DNA of 64,000 nucleotides from NCBI RefSeq assembly GCF_002081715.1, contig NZ_MUKP01000003.1, forward strand, positions 1-64,000. The letters are read 5' to 3'. The notes under the pieces are model-generated. The model was not told the origin of the DNA, did not search any database, and was given only the letters and a program-made list of their open reading frames with translations. The DNA comes from Nocardia donostiensis (GTDB lineage: Bacteria > Actinomycetota > Actinomycetes > Mycobacteriales > Mycobacteriaceae). Below, one piece after another: positions 56,062-63,536 of the stretch. The stretch's first letter is position 1. Each line of letters opens with the position of its first letter. Position numbers and translations under genes: made by a program.

Positions 56062-57873
56062 TTGTCTGCCGCAGCCGGACTCCAGGCCGCGACGGTGAAA
56101 CATCCGGACGCGATGGCCCCGGTCATCGGAATAATCGACGACCTGCGGGAGGTGACCCGGTTCGCCGGCCGGGAGGATCTCGGCGGGCGTCTCGGTATGG
56201 TCCGGGCCAGGGTCAATGACACGCGGGTGCGACTGGTGGTGGTCGGGCCGGCCAAGAGCGGAATGAGCACGCTGGTCAACGCCATGGTCGGGGCGCGGAT
56301 CAGCGCCACCGACAGCCCCATCAGCGTGCCGGTGATCGTCGAGTACGGTCCCGAGCCGACCGCGACGCTGGTACGGACAGTGGGCGGCGGCCGCACCGAA
56401 CGCCAGCCCGTCGACCCGCTCGACCCGGCTCCTGCGCTGAACGCCAAGGGTGTGATCCGGGCCGAGTTCACCGAGCCGAGCCCGCTGCTGGCAGACGGAA
56501 TCGTGCTGATGGACGCGCCCGGCTCGCCCGCCGACGAACAGGCCACCTGGTCGATGATCGCGGCCGCCGACACTGTGCTGTACGTCACCGAAGCCCGTTC
56601 GGAGTTCACTCCCGAGCAGGTGGCGTATCTGCAACAGGTGCAGCAGTTGTGCCCCACCGTGATCTGCGTGCTCAACAAGATCGACATGTACCCGCATTGG
56701 TCGCATGTGCAGCAGCGCAACCGGGAGCTGCTGGATTCGGCAGGTCTGGGTTTCGCTGTCGCGCCGGTGTCGGCCGAGTTGCACCGTCAAGCCGAGCAGG
56801 CAGGCGATCAGCAGCGCGCCATCGAATCCGGGATGCCGCAGCTCATCGACCATCTGCGCGACTATGTGGTGGCGCGCGCCGACGCGTTGGCCATCGAGGC
56901 CGCCCTCGGCGATATCCGGCTGGTCGGCGACCATGTGGCCCTGGCGCTGCGTAACGAGGCCGACGCATTGCGTGATCCGCGGCGGCGCGCGCAGATCACC
57001 CAGCAGCTGGCGATCGCCCGCGACGAAGCCGACCAGCTGCGTCAGCGCACCGCCAACTGGCAGGTCACTCTCGCCGACGGCAGCACCGAACTGATGGCCG
57101 ATATCGAGCACGATCTGCGGCACCGGCTGCGCAGTCTGGTGCGCGATGCCGAGGCCGAGATCGCGAAAACCGATCCCGCGCCCCGCTGGAAGGAATTCGC
57201 AGCCGATCTCGACGCCCGCATCTGCGAGGCCGTCGAGGAGAATTTCGCGATGGCGCACTACCGTTCGGTCGAGTTGTCCGAGCAGGTCGCCGCCAAGTTC
57301 CCAGCCGACCATCGCAGTCCGGCGCTGCCCGGCGTCCAACTGGAGAAGGCCGGTGAGGTGCTGGACCAGGTGGCTCCTCTGGAACCGCTGGACAGCGCGA
57401 AAGCCGGTGTCACCGAACAGTTCCTATCCGCGTTGCGCGGCTCCTACGGCGGCATCCTGATGGTCGGCCTCGCCACCAGCCTGCTCGGCATGTCGTTGGT
57501 GAACTGGTATTCGGCGGGCGCGGGTGTGCTGTTGGGCATCAACGCCCTGTGGGACGACCGCCGGGCGCGTAAACAGCGGCGCCAAGCCGAAGCCAAGGTC
57601 GCTGTGGCCCGTCTGATGGATGATGTGATCTTCCAGGTGAGCAAGGAATCCCGTAACCGGCTGCGCGCTGTGCAGCGCACCCTGCGGGATCACTTCACCG
57701 AGATCGCCACCGATGTGTTACACCGGGCCGACGAGGCGCTGCGGGTCGCCGAGGAGGCGGGCGCCAAGTACGGCGACAGCGGCCGGGAACGGCTGGAACG
57801 GCTCGATACCGAACTGGGCAAGCTGCGCAGGCTCCGAGAACGCGCGGACGGTATCGCTGATATCGCTGCTTAA
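56062..57873 (+). CDS. Dynamin-like GTPase family protein with altered P-loop
   Basis: The product is 603 aa. GTPase features are VVVGPAKSGMSTLVNAMVG (60-77), LMDAPG (G3) and LNKID (G4, about 204). In the P-loop GxxxxGK[ST] the invariant Lys is Met68 (ATG, one base from AAG). A helical region with coiled coils follows. A hydrophobic hairpin (about 463-495, GGILMVGLATSLLGMSLVNWYSAGAGVLLGI) serves as membrane paddle, then a helical tail. This is the layout of bacterial dynamin-like proteins such as IniC. It starts at TTG 56062, six bases after AAGGAG. It is likely to act on membranes with the low-complexity protein. Confidence 0.85.
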   Translation: MSAAAGLQAATVKHPDAMAPVIGIIDDLREVTRFAGREDLGGRLGMVRARVNDTRVRLVVVGPAKSGMSTLVNAMVGARISATDSPISVPVIVEYGPEPTATLVRTVGGGRTERQPVDPLDPAPALNAKGVIRAEFTEPSPLLADGIVLMDAPGSPADEQATWSMIAAADTVLYVTEARSEFTPEQVAYLQQVQQLCPTVICVLNKIDMYPHWSHVQQRNRELLDSAGLGFAVAPVSAELHRQAEQAGDQQRAIESGMPQLIDHLRDYVVARADALAIEAALGDIRLVGDHVALALRNEADALRDPRRRAQITQQLAIARDEADQLRQRTANWQVTLADGSTELMADIEHDLRHRLRSLVRDAEAEIAKTDPAPRWKEFAADLDARICEAVEENFAMAHYRSVELSEQVAAKFPADHRSPALPGVQLEKAGEVLDQVAPLEPLDSAKAGVTEQFLSALRGSYGGILMVGLATSLLGMSLVNWYSAGAGVLLGINALWDDRRARKQRRQAEAKVAVARLMDDVIFQVSKESRNRLRAVQRTLRDHFTEIATDVLHRADEALRVAEEAGAKYGDSGRERLERLDTELGKLRRLRERADGIADIAA

Positions 57874-57939
57874 GCGTTCCTCCGCCTTCGCTCCGGGCGT
57901 ACCTCTGCCTTCGCTCCGGGCATGCGCTTCGAGGGGGAC
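57874..57939. repeat. Inverted copy of the dispersed repeat between convergent genes
   Basis: Two tight copies of CCTTCGCTCCGGGC (about 57890-57903 and 57911-57924) separated by GTACCTCTG. Read on the minus strand, the stretch 57876-57927 matches the 54 bases at 7635-7688 (GGAGCGAATGCGGAGGTACGC twice) with few changes. It fills the gap between the ends of the dynamin and trehalase genes. Confidence 0.75.
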
Positions 57940-59943
57940 CTAGCTTCCGGGTGGGCGTCGCATTCCTTGCCAACCGGTGGCGGCCACGTGCGCGGGCCGG
58001 AACTGGCCCGCCGGCCGCGATTCCTCGGCGCGGATGACGTGGGTGACGGCGTTGATCAGCGCCAGATGAGTGAACGCTTGCGGGAAATTGCCGAGCTGCC
58101 GTCCGGTGTGCGCGTCGATCTCCTCGGCGTAGAGCCGCAGCGGTCCCGCGTAGCCGAGTAGGCGTTCGCACAGGTGCCGGGCCCGGCGCACCTCGCCGAT
58201 CTCCACCAGCGCCGACACCAGCCAAAACGAGCAGATGGTGAACGTGCCTTCCGCACCGGACAGCCCGTCGTCGGTGGTTTCGGTGCGGTAGCGCAGCACC
58301 AGCCCGTCTTCGGTGAGTTCGTCGGCGATACCCAGCACGGTGGCGCGGACCCGGGGGTCTTCCGGTGGCAGGAATCGGGTCAGGACCACCAGCAGCAGTG
58401 ACGCATCCAGGGTGTCGCCGCCGTAGACCTGGGTGAACCGGCCCGCGGCGTCGACACCATTGACGAGTACATCGTTTCGGATCTCCTCGGCGATGGCCGA
58501 CCATTCCGCGGCGATCGCGAACTGCCCGTGCAGTTCGGCCAGGCGCGCCCCGCGGTCGAGCGCCACCCAGCACATCACTTTCGACGAGGTGAAATGCTGG
58601 GGGTCCCCCCGTACTTCCCAAATACCGCGGTCGGGTTCGCGCCAGTGGCGGATAGCGGCGTCGACCTGGCGTTTCAGCATGGGCCATAGGGTTTCCGGGA
58701 CATGCTGGCGTGATTTCACGTGCAGGTACACCGAATCGAGCATGGTGCCCCAGATATCGTGCTGGTCCTGGTTGTATGCCCCGTTGCCGACGCGGACGGG
58801 GCGGGCGTTGTCGTAGCCGGCCAGATGGTCCAGTCGGGATTCCGGGATTTCGCGTTCCCCACCGACGCCGTAGAGCACCTGCAGCGGCACCGGTTCCCCA
58901 TCGGCGCCAGTGGTGGCGTCGTTGAGGAAAGCGAAGAAATCATCGGCCTCGCGGTCGAGGCCGAGGGTGTACAGACCCCACAGTGCGAAGGTCGAATCAC
59001 GCACCCAGGAATAGCGGTAGTCCCAGTTGCGTTCGCCGCAGGGGGTTTCCGGTAGTGAGGTGGTCGCGGCCGCCATCAGCGCTCCGGTCGGGGCGTAGGT
59101 CAGCCCTTTCAAGGTCAAGGCACTGCGCTGCAGGTATCCGCGCCACGGGTGATCCGGGAAGTCGCCGAGGGTGATCCACTGCCGCCAGCATTCGATGGTG
59201 GTCCACATCTTCTGGGCGGCTTCGGCGAAGGTGCGCGGGGCGGGCAGGTCCGTCCAGGTCAGCGCGATGAAAATCTCGTCGCCTTCGCTCATCCTGGTGC
59301 GCGCCCGAGCCTGGCGGCCCTGTAGGCCGAGGCGCAGATCGGTGGTGAGCACCAGTGACGGACCGGCGCTCGGGTCGTCGGCGCGTACCGCTGTGGCTTC
59401 CTCGTAAACCTTGCCGGTGTATTCCCAGGTCGCGGCGGCGCGGTGGTAGTCGAACGACGGTTCGCAGCTCATCTCCAGTTCTACGGTGCCGTTCACGCAT
59501 TTCACGGTGCGCAACAGCATGTGTTCGGCATCCCAATCGGTGGGGGTGCGCCGGTGGTTGCGGCTGCGCTGGGTGGTGCTGTGCCAGGGGCCGAGTACCA
59601 GCGCGTCGCGCACGATGAGCCAGCCCGTCGCGGTCTGCCAGGTGGTTTCCAGCACCATGCCGCCGGGCAGGTAGCGCCGGGCGGCCGGCACATTGCGCCC
59701 ATACGGCCCCACCCGGAAATGCCCGGCGCTGCGGTCGAGGATCGAGCCGAACACGCTCGGCGAGTCGGGCCGGGGCACGCACATCCATTCGACCGACCCG
59801 TTGCCCGCGATCAGGCAGTTGGTTTCGCAGTCGGACAGGAAGGCGTAGTCGTCGATCGGCGGATAGTTGGTCGAGTGCACGGGTTCGACCGGGGTGTCGA
59901 GTGCCTGCAGTCCAGTGGGAAGTTGATCTTCGGAACTCGCCAT
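57940..59943 (-). CDS. Glycoside hydrolase family 15 protein, likely trehalase
   Basis: The product is 667 aa, an N-terminal beta domain then an (alpha/alpha)6 barrel. GNGSVEWMCVPRPDSPSVFGSIL is the GH15 N-terminal mark. Barrel motifs are GERNWDYRYSWVRDSTFAL, the acid region DRGIWEVRG and the C-terminal AEEID, a likely base. Relatives in mycobacteria (Rv2402) hydrolyse trehalose, and the position next to the sulfate transporter is the same. Glucoamylase activity cannot be excluded from sequence. Start at ATG 59943 without a clear ribosome site. Confidence 0.92.
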   Translation of the reverse strand: MASSEDQLPTGLQALDTPVEPVHSTNYPPIDDYAFLSDCETNCLIAGNGSVEWMCVPRPDSPSVFGSILDRSAGHFRVGPYGRNVPAARRYLPGGMVLETTWQTATGWLIVRDALVLGPWHSTTQRSRNHRRTPTDWDAEHMLLRTVKCVNGTVELEMSCEPSFDYHRAAATWEYTGKVYEEATAVRADDPSAGPSLVLTTDLRLGLQGRQARARTRMSEGDEIFIALTWTDLPAPRTFAEAAQKMWTTIECWRQWITLGDFPDHPWRGYLQRSALTLKGLTYAPTGALMAAATTSLPETPCGERNWDYRYSWVRDSTFALWGLYTLGLDREADDFFAFLNDATTGADGEPVPLQVLYGVGGEREIPESRLDHLAGYDNARPVRVGNGAYNQDQHDIWGTMLDSVYLHVKSRQHVPETLWPMLKRQVDAAIRHWREPDRGIWEVRGDPQHFTSSKVMCWVALDRGARLAELHGQFAIAAEWSAIAEEIRNDVLVNGVDAAGRFTQVYGGDTLDASLLLVVLTRFLPPEDPRVRATVLGIADELTEDGLVLRYRTETTDDGLSGAEGTFTICSFWLVSALVEIGEVRRARHLCERLLGYAGPLRLYAEEIDAHTGRQLGNFPQAFTHLALINAVTHVIRAEESRPAGQFRPAHVAATGWQGMRRPPGS

Positions 59944-60051
59944 AACACATCATGCGGGCCGGGCCGATGTCCCGTCCACCCCCGGCTCATCCGGACGGCC
60001 GCCGGGTACGGCCTCGTCGCGAGGACGTACCGCGGCAGGCTTCCGGCGAGA

Positions 60052-60708
60052 TCAGCGGCGGCGAATGCGGGCCAGCCAGGCGGCGGTGTCGACGACCCCT
60101 TCCTTCGGCAGTCCCATCGCGACGGCTTGTTCCACCACCGTCTCGGTGATCCGCCCGCGATAGCTGGACGGGCGCAGGTCCTCGATCTCCCAGCCGTCGC
60201 CGAAAGAATCCCGGATGAGTGAATCGCTGATGCGCGGACCGAATCCGGGTTCGGTGTCCGACAGCGCCAGGATGTGTACGTAGCCGCCGGGCTCGCAGAT
60301 CGCGTGCAGACCGCGCACATAGGCGGCCCTGGCCTCGGGTTCTTCGCCGAATACGTGGAACAGTGCGCTGTCGACGATGGTGTCGAACACCCCAGGGCGG
60401 TCGCCGCCGGGCTCGGTCAGGGTAAGGACGTCGGCCACCTCGAACCGGGCAGGCACTGCGCGCGCTTCCGCGTTACGGCGGGCCCGGTCGACCGCGCTCG
60501 GCGACAGATCGATACCGAGCACGTCGTAGCCGAGCCGGGTCAGTGCGATGGTGTGTTCGCCCGCGCCGGTACCCGGGTCCAGCACTCGTCCTCGAATCCA
60601 GCCGTCACGTTCGAGCGCGAGGATCGCCGGCTGCGGTTCGCCGATCACCCACGGGGCGGTGTCGTTGTCGTAGAAGCTGTTCCATACCTCGGCAGGTTGC
60701 GTTGTCAT
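60052..60708 (-). CDS. Class I SAM-dependent methyltransferase
   Basis: The product is 218 aa. SAM-binding motif I is VLDPGTGAGEHTIAL (about 43-57), motif II has DVLGIDLSPSAVDRARRNA, and post-motif FDTIVDSALFHVF follows. The fold resembles thiopurine or tellurite resistance-type methyltransferases (APWVIGEPQPAIL near the N terminus). The substrate is unknown. It lies 108 bases upstream of the trehalase gene on the same strand. Confidence 0.9.
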   Translation of the reverse strand: MTTQPAEVWNSFYDNDTAPWVIGEPQPAILALERDGWIRGRVLDPGTGAGEHTIALTRLGYDVLGIDLSPSAVDRARRNAEARAVPARFEVADVLTLTEPGGDRPGVFDTIVDSALFHVFGEEPEARAAYVRGLHAICEPGGYVHILALSDTEPGFGPRISDSLIRDSFGDGWEIEDLRPSSYRGRITETVVEQAVAMGLPKEGVVDTAAWLARIRRR

Positions 60709-60808
60709 GACCCCAGCCTGCCTCCTCGAGTTCGGTTGAGGTCAAGAATCGAGGCGTCGTGACGGAGGCCGGTGGGGAGACCGGTTGCGGCCGACTACCC
60801 TGGGCTGC

Positions 60809-61096
60809 GTGGATCGCATCGCGGGATGGTGGGACGGTTTCGAACTATGGGTGGCGGGACTTCCGTTCATCCCGCAGTTCCTGGTAGTGCTGGTGGGTAT
60901 GGTGCCGATCAGTTTCGCCATCGCCTACCTGCTCGATCGCGGGCTGCGGCTCGTGTTGCGGATGTTCGGCCGCCGTCGTGGCCCGGGTAAGCGTGGCAAC
61001 CGGGTGGTGACCCGCATCGACGATATGCCGGTGCACGAACGCATCCTCCCCGCCGCGCAGGCGGTCCGTGAGCACGCAGGCAGCGGGGTCGGCTGA
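60809..61096 (+). CDS. Small membrane protein (Rv2401A-like)
   Basis: The product is 95 aa. One long membrane helix (FIPQFLVVLVGMVPISFAIAYLL, about 19-41) is followed by a basic tail (RMFGRRRGPGKRGNR) and an acidic end. GTG 60809 is used: TACCCT (60796-60801) lies seven bases before it, a leaderless promoter. It corresponds by position to Rv2401A. Function unknown. Its stop overlaps the ATG of the next small gene. Confidence 0.72.
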   Translation: MDRIAGWWDGFELWVAGLPFIPQFLVVLVGMVPISFAIAYLLDRGLRLVLRMFGRRRGPGKRGNRVVTRIDDMPVHERILPAAQAVREHAGSGVG

Positions 61097-61173
61097 TGCC
61101 ACGTTCTCGCGTCCAGCTCGCTCTCGTCGCCCTGCTCGTACTCGTCGTCATCGCCTGGTTGTTCACCCGCTGA
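61096..61173 (+). CDS. 25-residue single-helix membrane protein
   Basis: The frame is ATG to TGA, 25 residues: a basic MPRSRVQ start, then a run of Leu/Val/Ala (LALVALLVLVVIAWLF) and a C-terminal TR. Start and the upstream stop overlap (TGATG at 61094-61098), so translation would be coupled. It would not be found by length-limited gene calls. No homologue is known to me. The case rests on coupling and a clean transmembrane profile. Confidence 0.55.
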   Translation: MPRSRVQLALVALLVLVVIAWLFTR

Positions 61174-61184
61174 GCGACTCGGAT

Positions 61185-61237
61185 CAACCGGTCGGGAGCG
61201 TGCGGTGCGCCCCGGTGAGCCAGGGACCAACCGGTCG
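61185..61237. promoter_or_regulatory. Direct repeats upstream of the subI promoter
   Basis: CAACCGGTCG occurs at 61185-61194 and 61228-61237, 43 bases (about four helical turns) apart, the second ending 20 bases before the TAGAGT box. The spacing suits a regulator binding the same face twice. Which regulator is unknown. Confidence 0.4.
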
Positions 61238-61257
61238 AATCGGTATATCTGCTCTGC

Positions 61258-61263
61258 TAGAGT
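61258..61263 (+). promoter_or_regulatory. -10 box of the subI leader transcript
   Basis: TAGAGT ends seven bases before GTG 61271, the same geometry as other leaderless starts in this window. Confidence 0.55.
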
Positions 61264-61270
61264 CTGGCGG

Positions 61271-61360
61271 GTGTCGTCGAGAGTTGTGCCGCAGGTCCGC
61301 CATGAATTGGCGTTGATCGCGGTCGGTTGCCTCGTCGTCGCCGATATTCACTGTCGGTGA
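61271..61360 (+). CDS. Leaderless upstream ORF with cysteine codons (candidate leader peptide)
   Basis: Starting at GTG 61271 the frame has 29 codons: VSSRVVPQVRHELALIAVGC, then nine more ending ADIHCR and TGA. Cys occurs at codons 20 and 28, the last directly before Arg-stop. Actinobacterial sulfur-assimilation genes are known to have cysteine-rich leader ORFs that sense charged tRNA-Cys. This one precedes the sulfate uptake operon by 190 bases. It has a proper -10 box but no ribosome site, so it would be translated leaderless. Confidence 0.55.
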   Translation: MSSRVVPQVRHELALIAVGCLVVADIHCR

Positions 61361-61550
61361 TTCCAGCGGGTGTTTTCTGCGTGTCCCCCTCGTTCGGCGC
61401 GCATCCTTTTCGCAGAATTGCCCGAACCCAGGCGGCCCTACCGGTCGCGTGGCGCGCCGCTGCCGTAACAACGACAAGCAATCGAGCCGATAACGCTCGC
61501 TCCGCCGACCGGTCACGCACCCGGGCGGCGGCACCGGAAAGGGTCTACCC

Positions 61551-62597
61551 ATGTCACGCACCAGCCGGCTCATCGGACGCCGCAGCCGAGCGTTCGTCGC
61601 TCTGGCCACCCTCGCGATGGTCGCGCTGACCGCGTGCAGCGGCGGAGCCAGTGACACCGTCGGCGGCAGCACCGCCGATGGCAGCGGCGGCACCGTCAAC
61701 CTCTTCGCCTACGCCGTACCCAAGCCCGGCTTCGACAAGGTGATCCCCGAGTTCAACAAGACCGCAGCGGGCAAGGGCGTGCAGATCCAGCAGTCCTACG
61801 GCGCCTCGGGCGATCAGTCCCGCAAGGTCACCGACGGTGCCCGCGCCGACGTCGTGAACTTTTCGGTGGAACCCGATATCACCAGGCTGGTTGATGCCGG
61901 ACTGGTCGACCCGGATTGGAACGCGGGCGCCACCAAGGGCGTCCCGTTCGGTTCCGTGGTTGCCCTCGTGGTCCGTGATGGCAACCCGAAAGGCATCAAG
62001 ACCTGGGACGATCTGCTGAAACCCGGCGTCGAGGTGGTGACCCCGAACCCGTTCAGTTCCGGATCGGCCAAATGGAATCTGCTCGCACCGTATGCGGCCA
62101 AAAGCGATGGCGGGAAGAATCCGCAGGCCGGGCTCGATTATCTGGCGCAGCTGATCTCCCCGGAGCATGTGCGGGTGCAGCCCAAATCCGGCAGGGAAGC
62201 AACCGAGACCTTTCTGCAGGGCACCGGCGATGTGCTGCTGAGCTATGAGAACGAGGCCATTTTCGCCGAACGCAGCGGCGACCCGATCGACCATATTGTC
62301 CCTGAGCAGACATTCGAGATCGAGAACCCGGTCGCGGTGCTGAAGCACAGCCGGAATCCGGAAAAGGCCGTCGCTTTCCGCGACTTCCTGTTCACCCCGC
62401 AAGCGCAGCGGGCGTGGGCCGAGGCCGGTTTCCGTCCGGTCGATCCCGCGGTCGCGGCCGAGTTCGCCGACGAATTCCCCGAGCCGCAGCGGCTGTACAC
62501 CATCGACGACCTCGGCGGCTGGGAGCAGGTCGACGCCGAATTGTTCGACCAGGACAGCGGGGCCATCGCCGCTGTCTACGACCAGGCGACCAGATAG
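61551..62597 (+). CDS. subI: Sulfate ABC transporter substrate-binding lipoprotein
   Basis: The product is 348 aa. A signal peptide with lipobox LTAC (Cys29) anchors it outside the membrane. The mature part is a type II periplasmic-binding fold: FAYAVPKPGFDKVIPEF, QQSYGASGDQSRKV, FSVEPDITRLVDAG and TPNPFSSGSAKWN are the sulfate/thiosulfate-binding (Sbp/CysP) marks. GGAAAGGG precedes ATG 61551. It is first gene of the subI-cysT-cysW operon, equivalent to Rv2400c-Rv2398c. Confidence 0.95.
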   Translation: MSRTSRLIGRRSRAFVALATLAMVALTACSGGASDTVGGSTADGSGGTVNLFAYAVPKPGFDKVIPEFNKTAAGKGVQIQQSYGASGDQSRKVTDGARADVVNFSVEPDITRLVDAGLVDPDWNAGATKGVPFGSVVALVVRDGNPKGIKTWDDLLKPGVEVVTPNPFSSGSAKWNLLAPYAAKSDGGKNPQAGLDYLAQLISPEHVRVQPKSGREATETFLQGTGDVLLSYENEAIFAERSGDPIDHIVPEQTFEIENPVAVLKHSRNPEKAVAFRDFLFTPQAQRAWAEAGFRPVDPAVAAEFADEFPEPQRLYTIDDLGGWEQVDAELFDQDSGAIAAVYDQATR

Positions 62598-62633
62598 TCC
62601 GGTGAACCGGCGCACAAGCGAGATCAGATACCC

Positions 62634-63536
62634 GTGACCGACAGCATCAGCAACGCCGAGGCCGTGCCCGCCTCCGGCGCATCAGCACCACCGGGCACAG
62701 CCGTTCCGGGCTCGCGCGGACCCTTCTGGTCGTGGCTGCGGGTCACCGGGTCGGTCGGCCCGCTCGGCATCGCCATCGCCGTCCTGTGGCTCAGCATCAT
62801 CGTGCTGCTGCCGCTGGCGGCACTGACGATCAGCTCCTTCGACGAAGGCTGGACGGGGTTCTGGGATGCGATCACCTCCCCGGTGGCGCTGGCGTCCCTG
62901 CGGGTCACCGTGATCGTCTCGGTGATCGTCGCGCTCCTCAACGTCGTGATGGGCACGCTCATCGCGTGGGTGCTGGTACGTGACGAATTCCCCGGTAAGG
63001 GCATCGTCAACGCGCTCATCGATCTGCCGTTCGCGCTGCCGACGATCGTCGCCAGTATCGTGCTGCTGTCGCTGTACGGCCCGCGGAGTCCGATCGATAT
63101 CCAGCTCAACGCCACCAAGCCCGGGCTGGTGGTGGCGCTGGCGTTCGTCACGCTGCCGTTCGTGGTGCGCTCGGTGCAGCCGGTGCTGCTCGAGGTCGAC
63201 CGCGAGGTGGAGCAGGCGGCGCTGTCGCTCGGTGCGGACAACTGGACCACCTTCCGCCGTATCGTGCTGCCCACGCTCACCCCCGCCATCATCAGCGGCG
63301 GCGGCCTCGCCTTTGCCCGCGCGATCGGCGAATTCGGTTCGGTGGTGCTCATCGGCGGCAACATTCCCCGAGAAACCCAGGTGGCCTCGCAGTACATCCA
63401 GCAGCAGATCGAAATCGACCGCCCGGTCAGCGCCGCCGCAGTGTCGGTGGCGCTGCTGGTGATCGCGTTCCTGACGCTGCTGGTGCTGCGGGTGTTCGCC
63501 GACCGTGCCGCGCGGAAGGAGCGGGAGGAACGATGA
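62634..63536 (+). CDS. cysT: Sulfate ABC transporter permease CysT
   Basis: The product is 300 aa with a 35-residue Pro/Ala-rich cytosolic start and six membrane helices. LRVTVIVSVIVALLNVVMGTLIAWVLVR opens the permease core. The ATPase-contact EAA loop is EVDREVEQAALSLGADNWTTFRRIVLPTL. IGEFGSVVLIGGNIPRETQVAS is typical for CysT/CysU. GTG start at 62634, 36 bases after subI. The stop overlaps the cysW start (ATGA). Confidence 0.95.
   Translation: MTDSISNAEAVPASGASAPPGTAVPGSRGPFWSWLRVTGSVGPLGIAIAVLWLSIIVLLPLAALTISSFDEGWTGFWDAITSPVALASLRVTVIVSVIVALLNVVMGTLIAWVLVRDEFPGKGIVNALIDLPFALPTIVASIVLLSLYGPRSPIDIQLNATKPGLVVALAFVTLPFVVRSVQPVLLEVDREVEQAALSLGADNWTTFRRIVLPTLTPAIISGGGLAFARAIGEFGSVVLIGGNIPRETQVASQYIQQQIEIDRPVSAAAVSVALLVIAFLTLLVLRVFADRAARKEREER

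Larger units (their letters stand above)
61174..61550 (+). other. subI leader region
   Basis: About 377 bases hold no standard gene. They contain two CAACCGGTCG direct repeats, a TAGAGT -10 box, a leaderless upstream ORF (61271-61360) and about 190 further bases before subI. The part after the ORF has room for alternative hairpins, but I did not fold it. Confidence 0.6.
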
